Shown here piece after piece: positions 58,660 to 64,000 of a stretch of DNA of 64,000 nucleotides. The translations under genes were made by a program, and so were the position numbers. The notes beneath the pieces were generated by a model. That model was not told the DNA's origin. It did not search any database and worked only from the letters and a program-made list of their open reading frames with translations. Origin of the DNA: Streptomyces brevispora (GTDB taxonomy: Bacteria; Actinomycetota; Actinomycetes; Streptomycetales; Streptomycetaceae); assembly GCF_007829885.1 (NCBI RefSeq), contig NZ_VIWW01000001.1, forward strand, positions 1,302,001-1,366,000, read 5' to 3'. Positions within the stretch are counted from its first letter, which is position 1. The number at the start of each line of letters is the position of its first letter.

Positions 58660-59676
58660 TCACTCGCGGGCCGCCGACGTCGAGCTCATGTCCGGGTAGC
58701 GGTCCCCCGCGACCTGACCGGCGATCGGCTCCAGCAGGGCCAGCTCCTCCGGGGTCAGCGTGATCCGGGTGGCGCCGACGTTCTCCAGCAGGCGGCTGCT
58801 CTTGCGGGTGCCCGGGATCGGGACCACGGTCAGGCCGTGCACCTGGGCGCGCTGCTGCACCCAGGCCAGCGCCACCTGGGCGGCGGTCGCCCCGTGCGCG
58901 GCGGCGATCTTGTGGACCGGCTCCAGCAGCGCGGCGTTCGTCTTCGCGTTGTCGCCGGTGAAGCGCGGCTGGAACTGCCGGTAGTCGTTCTTCGTCAGGT
59001 CCTTGCTCGCGTCCGCGAACGCCCCGGTCAGGAAGCCCCGGCCGAGCGGCGAGTACGGCACGACCGTCACGCCGAGCTCCACGGCCGCGGGCACCGCGCT
59101 GCGCTCGATGTCCCGGCTGAAGAGCGACCACTCCGACTGGAGGGCGGCGATCGGGTGCACGGCGTGCGCCTCGCGCAGCTCCGCACCGGTCACCTCGCTC
59201 AGCCCGAGCTGCTTGACCTTGCCCTGCCGCACCAGCTCGGCCATGGCGCCGACGGACTCGGCCAGCGGCACGGCCGGGTCGCGGCGGTGCATGTAGTAGA
59301 GGTCGATGACATCGGTGTTCAGTCGGCGCAGGCTGTGCTCGACGGCCTGCCGGATGTACGCGGGGTCGTTGCGCACGCCCCGGTAGTGCGGGTCGTCGTC
59401 CCGGCGCTCGATGGCGAACTTCGTGGCGAGGGTGATCTCGTCCCGGTGCGCCCCGACGAACGGCGAGATGAACGTCTCGTTGGCACCGGCGCCGTAGATG
59501 TCCGCGGTGTCGAAGAGCGTGACGCCCACGGAGAGGGCCGTCTCCAGCGTTTCGCGTGCGGCGGCCTCGTCGGTCTCCCCGTAGAACTCGCTCATGCCCA
59601 TGCAGCCGAGCCCCTGGACGCCGATCCGCGGTCCGCCCCTGCCGAGCTCCACGGTGGCGATCTTGTTGTCAGTCAT
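58660..59676 (-). CDS. Aldo/keto reductase
   Basis: 338 residues. The catalytic tetrad is visible: D and Y in TLFDTADIYGAG, K in ATKFAIER and H in YYMHRRDP; IPGTRKSSRLLENVGA binds NADPH. This group resembles the YajO/AKR13-type reductases of aldehydes and ketones. Its start overlaps the stop of the MerR gene (TGATG), so the regulator and enzyme are co-translated and the regulator probably controls both. Confidence 0.93.
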   Translation of the reverse strand: MTDNKIATVELGRGGPRIGVQGLGCMGMSEFYGETDEAAARETLETALSVGVTLFDTADIYGAGANETFISPFVGAHRDEITLATKFAIERRDDDPHYRGVRNDPAYIRQAVEHSLRRLNTDVIDLYYMHRRDPAVPLAESVGAMAELVRQGKVKQLGLSEVTGAELREAHAVHPIAALQSEWSLFSRDIERSAVPAAVELGVTVVPYSPLGRGFLTGAFADASKDLTKNDYRQFQPRFTGDNAKTNAALLEPVHKIAAAHGATAAQVALAWVQQRAQVHGLTVVPIPGTRKSSRLLENVGATRITLTPEELALLEPIAGQVAGDRYPDMSSTSAARE

Positions 59677-60134
59677 CAGGCACTGGGCCTCTCCGGCGCC
59701 CGTCGGGCGCCCGCATAGAAGTCGATCTTGCGGTCGAGGACGGCGAGGGTGTCCTGGAGCTCCGCGATCCGCGTCCTCACGTCGCGGCGGGTCGCCTCCA
59801 GCAGTTCCTGCCGTTCCCCGAAGGTGTGCTCGCCCTCACGCAGCAGTTCCGCGTAACGGACCATGTGGGCGACCGGCATCCCGGTCAGCCGCAGCTTGCC
59901 GACGAAGGTCAGCCAGTCCAGGTCACGGTTGGTGAAGCGGCGTTGTCCGGTGTGCGACCGGTCGACGTGCGGCATCAGCCCGATCCGCTCGTACCAGCGC
60001 AGCGTGTGTGCGGTGAGCCCGGTGAACGCGACCACCTCGCTGATCGTGTACTGGTCATGCCCCTCGGGGCGCGGATGCGCCTTGGGCGGCGCTGCGCAGA
60101 CATCGAGCCCCGTCGAAGTCGAAGTGGTCTCCAT
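59676..60134 (-). CDS. MerR family transcriptional regulator
   Basis: 152 residues from ATG 60134; ATG 60143 is also possible, but GGAGG spacing favours the second. QYTISEVVAFTGLTAHTLRWYERIGLM is the MerR helix-turn-helix, RSHTGQRRFTNRDLDWLTFV the wing, and a helix TRRDVRTRIAELQDTLAVLDRKIDFY forms the dimer coil. No cysteine metal site is seen, so it senses organic ligands or stress rather than metals, as in the group tied to aldo/keto reductases. Confidence 0.93.
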   Translation of the reverse strand: METTSTSTGLDVCAAPPKAHPRPEGHDQYTISEVVAFTGLTAHTLRWYERIGLMPHVDRSHTGQRRFTNRDLDWLTFVGKLRLTGMPVAHMVRYAELLREGEHTFGERQELLEATRRDVRTRIAELQDTLAVLDRKIDFYAGARRAPERPSA

Positions 60135-60234
60135 CACCGTCATACCTCCACGCTAGAACCCTGGAGTGCACTCGAAGCAAGCGCAACCGGAGCCGGGTTT
60201 CGGCGGGGGCCGGGCAGAACCTAGGCTCATACGC

Positions 60235-61050
60235 ATGCAGAGCCTGGCGATGATCGAGAACTGGCCCGTCCCCACCGCGGCAGCAGCCGTCGTACGAGCG
60301 GACGGCACCGTCCTCGGCCGGCACGGTCCGACCGCGCACCGGTTCCCGCTCGCCTCCGTCACCAAGCCGCTCGCCGCCTACGCGGCGCTGGTGGCGTACG
60401 AGGAGGGCGCGGTCGAGCTCGACGAACCGGCCGGGCCCGAGGGTTCCACGGTCCGGCACCTGCTCGCCCACACCAGCGGCCTCGCCTTCGACGAGCACCG
60501 GGTGACGGCCCCGCCCGGCACCCGGCGGCTCTACTCCAACGCGGGCTTCGAAGTGCTCGGCGACCACATCGCCAAGGCCACCGACATCCCGTTCCCGGAG
60601 TACGCCCGCCAGGCGGTCCTGGAGCCCCTGGGCATGACCGCGACCACCCTGGACGGCTCGCCCGCCCGCGACGGCGTCTCCACCGTCGACGACCTGCTGC
60701 GGTTCGCGGCCGAGGTGCAGGCCCCCCGCCTCCTCGACCCGCGCACGGTGCTCGCCGCGCAGAGCGTCGTCCACCCCGGGCTGAAGGGCGTACTGCCGGG
60801 CTACGGCCACCAGAACCCCAACGACTGGGGTCTCGGCTTCGAGATCCGGGACTCCAAGTCGCCGCACTGGACCGGCGCGAACTCCTCCCCCGCGACCTTC
60901 GGGCACTTCGGCCAGTCCGGCACGTTCCTGTGGATCGACCCGGTGGCGGGTGCGGCCTGCGTGGCGCTCACCGACCGGGCCTTCGGGCCGTGGGCCGCCG
61001 AGGTGTGGACCCCGTTCACGGACGCGGTACTGGCCGAACTGTCGGCGTAA
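60235..61050 (+). CDS. Serine hydrolase, beta-lactamase / class C type
   Basis: 271 residues. The SxxK motif is SVTK (about 44), YSN the second motif (about 100) and HFGQSG the third; LLAHTSGLAFDEHR is the usual class C helix. There is no signal peptide, so it is likely a cytoplasmic esterase or peptidase of the beta-lactamase fold rather than a resistance enzyme. ATG 60235 has no RBS and may be leaderless. Divergent from the MerR gene. Confidence 0.92.
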   Translation: MQSLAMIENWPVPTAAAAVVRADGTVLGRHGPTAHRFPLASVTKPLAAYAALVAYEEGAVELDEPAGPEGSTVRHLLAHTSGLAFDEHRVTAPPGTRRLYSNAGFEVLGDHIAKATDIPFPEYARQAVLEPLGMTATTLDGSPARDGVSTVDDLLRFAAEVQAPRLLDPRTVLAAQSVVHPGLKGVLPGYGHQNPNDWGLGFEIRDSKSPHWTGANSSPATFGHFGQSGTFLWIDPVAGAACVALTDRAFGPWAAEVWTPFTDAVLAELSA

Positions 61051-61064
61051 CCGGGGCGGCACCC

Positions 61065-61610
61065 ACGCCCGACGCGGCGGCCGGGCACTCGAACCACACG
61101 CTGTTGCAGACGGAGGACTACGCGCGGGCCGTACTGGCCACCGGAATGCCGGACGATCTGGAGGCCGTGCTCGCCGCCCGGATGGAGCGTCAGCGCATTC
61201 TGGAGCGCGAACGGCCGCCGTTGGCCTGGGCCATCCTGGACGAGGCCGCACTGTACCGGCCGATCGGCTGCGAGGAGGTCATGCGCGCCCAACTGCTCCG
61301 GCTGTTGGAGTTCACCACCAACCGGTGGATGCAGATCCAGGTGCTGCCCTTCACCGCAGGTGAACACGCAAGCCTGGAAGGGTCATTCACCACCATGCGC
61401 TTCGACGACGACCCGGACATCATCTATACCGAGGACATCATCTCCGGCCATATGACGGCCAGTCCCGACATGGTCAGGGAAGCCTCGCTCCGTTACGCTC
61501 ACTTGCAGGCCGGCGCCCTCTCCGTGGAGGATTCGGCGGCTCTGATCGCCCGCGTGATGGAGGAGCGTTATGGAGACCGGCCCCGACCTGAAGAGCGCGC
61601 AGTGGCGTAA
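61065..61610 (+). pseudogene. DUF5753 remnant of an XRE (Scr1-type) regulator without its DNA-binding half
   Basis: About 180 codons encode TLLQTEDYARAVLATGMPDD, ERERPPLAWAILDEAALYRP, MQIQVLPFTAGEHASLEGSF and YTEDIISGHMTASPDMVREA, the DUF5753 domain. The N-terminal helix-turn-helix and linker, about 100 residues, are missing; the frame runs back into the serine hydrolase gene with no start. The following DUF397 gene is normally paired with the complete regulator. Confidence 0.82.
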
Positions 61611-61842
61611 GTCCAGCTACAGCGGAAGCTCTGGCGGCGAGTGTGTCGAGTGCACCGTAACCGGCGGCGCGGCCTGGCGTAAGTCGTCGTACAGCGGTAC
61701 GAACGGCGGCGAGTGCGTCGAGGTGGCGACCGGCTGCGCCGCCTCCGTTCCCGTCCGTGACAGCAAGAACCCCGGCGGGCCCGTCGTCGTCGTCGGGGCC
61801 GATGCCTGGCGGGGCTTCGTGGAGAGTCTCTGCGCGAAGTGA
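61570..61842 (+). CDS. Double DUF397 domain protein
   Basis: 90 residues with two DUF397 repeats: AQWRKSSYSGSSGGECVECT and AAWRKSSYSGTNGGECVEVA, then VPVRDSKNPGGPVVVVGADA. DUF397 proteins are small partners of DUF5753/XRE regulators, resembling antitoxin or WhiJ-system modules in Streptomyces. Single copies are the rule; tandem copies are less common. ATG 61570 has GGAGG 6 bases upstream and overlaps the preceding remnant. Confidence 0.88.
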   Translation: METGPDLKSAQWRKSSYSGSSGGECVECTVTGGAAWRKSSYSGTNGGECVEVATGCAASVPVRDSKNPGGPVVVVGADAWRGFVESLCAK

Positions 61843-62151
61843 CCTTGTCCGGGTTCGTCCGGCGGGGCCCACGATGACGAGGCCCGCCCACTACACCCGG
61901 CGTGCCTGAGCCCAGTTGCGGCCCCTGCGGCACCCCGCTGCCGCGCCGACCGCCGCCCGGTGCCGCTGACGCGGCGGCGGCCGTCGCGCCGGCGAGGCCC
62001 CCGTCAGCGGCAGCCCGATACCTTCCGCGTGTTGGGGCAGCCCCTCCGGGCGGGGTGGGCGAAACACGTAGAACGGCAGGGCCAAACCTCTCCGTCAACA
62101 CGGAGCCGGCTCATCGGGAACCTTCGGCCGGTTGCCGGACACGTATAGAGC
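61843..62151. other. Intergenic region before the second sigma gene
   Basis: 309 bases. An 11-bp perfect inverted repeat (61961-61971 and 62002-62012) is the only structure seen; the sigma promoter should lie in 62040-62150. Confidence 0.5.
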
Positions 62152-62805
62152 ATGGAACTGAACGACGCTGGTCCCGCCACACCGGTCAGAGGTGTATCTG
62201 ACCGGGAGTTGTGGATGAGGGCCGTCGGCGGCGACCGGGAGGCGTTCGGCCGGATCTTCGACCGTCATGGCAAGACCGTCTACAACCATCTGTTCCGGCG
62301 GACGGCCGACTGGGCGGAGGCCGAAGACCTCACTTCGGCCGTCTTCCTGCATGCCTGGCGTCGGCGATCGGAGACGGTGCTGGACCGCGACTCGGCCTTG
62401 CCGTGGCTGCTCGGCATCGCCGACCGTCTGCTGTCGAACACCAGGCGGCGGCTGAGGCGGGCCGAGGCGTTGCTGCACCGGCTCATCTCGCACGACGAGC
62501 AGGTGGGCGACCACGCGGAGCGCGTCGCCGTCCAGGTGGACGACGAGCGTCGCATGTCGGAAATCCACCGGGCGCTGGCCCGGCTGCCTCGCCACGAACG
62601 CGAGGTCGTCGAGCTCTGCGTGTGGTCGGGCCTGGATCAGCAGGCGGCCGCGGCAGCGCTGAAGGTGGCGGTCGGAACGGTGAAGTCCAGATTGCACCGG
62701 GCGCGGCGGAGGCTGGGGGCCGACCACGACCTCATTGGCGGAACCACGGTCACGGCGTCGTTCAGTTCGAAGAATCCCGTCAACGCGGAAGAGGTCGCAC
62801 GATGA
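62152..62805 (+). CDS. ECF-type RNA polymerase sigma factor
   Basis: 217 residues. Region 2: FGRIFDRHGKTVYNHLFRRT, AEDLTSAVFLHAWRRR; region 4: LARLPRHEREVVELCVWSGL, VAVGTVKSRLHRARRRLGA. The RNA polymerase contact and -35 recognition helices are intact. The stop overlaps the start of the next gene (ATGA). This is the second sigma/partner pair in the window, unrelated in detail to the first. Confidence 0.93.
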   Translation: MELNDAGPATPVRGVSDRELWMRAVGGDREAFGRIFDRHGKTVYNHLFRRTADWAEAEDLTSAVFLHAWRRRSETVLDRDSALPWLLGIADRLLSNTRRRLRRAEALLHRLISHDEQVGDHAERVAVQVDDERRMSEIHRALARLPRHEREVVELCVWSGLDQQAAAAALKVAVGTVKSRLHRARRRLGADHDLIGGTTVTASFSSKNPVNAEEVAR

Positions 62806-63707
62806 ATGACACGCAGGGCATTCCTGCGGCTCCTTCCGATCGTGATCTGCCGAACCACCGGCGGACCCGAGAGGAGCTACTGATGAAGATCGATCCCGAG
62901 GAATACCGTGCTTCGCTGCGACGCGGGTGGGCAGTGCCGCTGGGTGTCGCCGCAGGCGTTGCGGCGCTGAGCGTCGCGGCCGTGGCCGGCTTCAGCGGGG
63001 TAGGGGACGCCAAGCCGCTTCTCGCCAGCCCCGCCGGAAACCCGACGAACACCACCGCGTCACCGAGTGCGAGCGCAACGCCCGGCTCCACGTCGGGCGG
63101 AGCCGGCTCGACACCGTCCTCGGCTCCCGAGTCCCCCGCCCAGGACACGTTCACCATCACCAGCACGAAGACGACCCCGATCGACACCGGGACCGTCGCC
63201 AAGATCCTGTCCTCCTGCCTGGGCTCGGACGCGGCGCGCTACCACGCGGTGATCGCGGTCCGCACTCCCGTCGCCTCACAGGACGCGGACGGCGTGGTCG
63301 TCGCCGTCGACTCCGCCGGCCAGTACGTGCAATGCGAGTCGAAGGGCGACAAGGGCAACAGTCCGGACTCGCCGCCCACGTTCATCAACAACCGCCTGTG
63401 GGGCACCGGTCACACGATCTCGTACTTCGACTCCATCGGCGCGCCCGCCGGCAAGAAGCAGCACCTCATGCTGGGCGCCGGGCACTACGCGTCCAACGTT
63501 GCCAAGATCACCATCAGCTACGGCGACAGCCCGAAGCAGTACCCGGCGGTCATGGCAGGCGGCGCGTTCGCCTACGCGGCGGCGCTGACCCCCGGCACGT
63601 CTCACTCGGGCCAGCGCTTCACGGGTCCGAACCCTTACGTCCATGCCTACGACGCGTCCGGCAAGGAGATCTACAACCAGAAGAAGGACCCGCAGTTCGC
63701 CAACTAG
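62802..63707 (+). CDS. Membrane-anchored sigma-factor partner protein
   Basis: 301 residues. A short N-terminal cytoplasmic segment (LPNHRRTREELLMKIDPEEY) precedes one membrane helix (GWAVPLGVAAGVAALSVAAV, about 43-62), a Ser/Thr/Pro linker and an extracytoplasmic beta-rich domain (YHAVIAVRTPVASQDADG, YFDSIGAPAGKKQHLMLGAG). The CU044_2847-like layout and coupling to a sigma gene suggest an anti-sigma sensor, but the N-terminal domain is too short for a classical one. Confidence 0.8.
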   Translation: MNDTQGIPAAPSDRDLPNHRRTREELLMKIDPEEYRASLRRGWAVPLGVAAGVAALSVAAVAGFSGVGDAKPLLASPAGNPTNTTASPSASATPGSTSGGAGSTPSSAPESPAQDTFTITSTKTTPIDTGTVAKILSSCLGSDAARYHAVIAVRTPVASQDADGVVVAVDSAGQYVQCESKGDKGNSPDSPPTFINNRLWGTGHTISYFDSIGAPAGKKQHLMLGAGHYASNVAKITISYGDSPKQYPAVMAGGAFAYAAALTPGTSHSGQRFTGPNPYVHAYDASGKEIYNQKKDPQFAN

Positions 63708-63729
63708 CAGTGGGCCTGCTGCCTTCACT

Positions 63730-63774
63730 GTGGTCACTGCCGCCCCGGCACATCGCCGGGGCGGCAGTGACCAC
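63730..63774. terminator. Terminator hairpin, 20-bp perfect stem
   Basis: Arms 63730-63749 and 63755-63774 are exact complements around ACATC. The longest stem with a loop in the window. Confidence 0.93.
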
Positions 63775-63858
63775 GTGGCTTTCTTCGAACTGCTCGGCGT
63801 CACACGCAGCACCCTCCGAGGGCGTCGTAAGCCCGTACGCGGTGCAACGCCGGGCGCG

Positions 63859-64000
63859 TCAGCCCGTGGTCACCGTCCAGGGCCCGTGCGGGTCGCCCGG
63901 CTTCTGGTTCCGGGTCCACCACTTCGCCCGGTACGTCACGCCCTGGTGGGTCGCGACGTCGCCCGCCAGGAAGATCCTCGACGCGGTCCACACGGCGGTG
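63859..64000 (-). CDS. C-terminal CBM5/12 chitin-binding module (gene runs off the right edge)
   Basis: 47 codons to the stop at 63859: AVWTASRIFLAGDVATHQGV, then TYRAKWWTRNQKPGDPHGPW. This is the ChtBD3 (CBM5/12) fold with its exposed Trp-Trp pair and the AKWWT signature, at the C-terminus of chitinases and related secreted enzymes. The enzyme part lies beyond the window. Confidence 0.88.
   Translation of the reverse strand, partial: TAVWTASRIFLAGDVATHQGVTYRAKWWTRNQKPGDPHGPWTVTTG

Overview
The window is high-GC DNA with GTG/TTG starts, GGAGG-type ribosome binding sites, many ATGA-coupled gene pairs and long perfect hairpins without U-tracts as terminators. Gene families such as DUF397/DUF5753 regulators, DUF3052 next to aceE, TerD paralogues, a DUF475 protein and ECF sigma factors with anchored partners point to a Streptomyces or close actinomycete chromosome. 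It holds about 60 protein genes or gene remnants, one tRNA-Val and three insertion sequences. There is no rRNA, CRISPR array or replication origin.

Layout. 1-15.4 kb: ordinary chromosome with the end of a CYP125-like P450, an AEC transporter, a GT87/PAP2 fusion, a serpin, acetyltransferases, an MFS pump fused to a MarR-like domain, a cell-wall-binding repeat protein, HAD phosphatase, FetB-like permease, secreted HNH nuclease, PhoD-like phosphatase, DoxX and DedA. 15.8-31.2 kb: a scarred accessory region. Two nearly identical ISAs1-family copies in inverted orientation enclose a three-gene operon (truncated DUF1906 protein, membrane protein, M15-like protein lacking two zinc ligands). An ISAzo13-family element follows with no spacing. 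Next comes a methyltransferase gene with two internal pieces lying on the opposite strand. Beyond it are a truncated dihydrofolate-reductase-like gene, a PadR fragment and an XRE regulator with an internal deletion. 31.3-38.1 kb: small hypotheticals, an ECF sigma/partner pair, tRNA-Val, a DUF4097 lipoprotein, a coiled-coil protein, DUF4383, an FmdB zinc ribbon and an O-methyltransferase.

38.2-47.8 kb is a Ter stress-response island. It has a HAD enzyme, a 912-residue protein that fuses a phosphoribosyltransferase to a StiP-like domain, a CitE-like aldolase, a divergent TerD-like protein with a repeat tail, a TerA-like protein, a DUF475 (TerC-related) membrane protein and two canonical TerD paralogues. 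The enzymes match the set proposed in the literature to make a nucleoside-like metabolite, and the TerD/DUF475 proteins are the metal-sensing membrane part.

47.9-64 kb returns to core genes: AhpE-like peroxiredoxin, DUF3052, aceE, an I36-type inhibitor, a divergent TetR/MFS efflux pair with an operator inside the pump promoter, a DUF1023 hydrolase, a DUF4429/SHOCT protein, a lipoprotein, a MerR/aldo-keto reductase pair, a serine hydrolase, a DUF5753 remnant with a double DUF397 protein, a second ECF sigma/partner pair, and the end of a chitin-binding (CBM5/12) protein running off the right edge.

The most unusual signals are the strand-shuffled methyltransferase gene (23.68-24.27 kb), the inverted-IS block with its peptidoglycan-type cargo (16.5-23.6 kb) and the fused PRTase-StiP gene of the Ter island.
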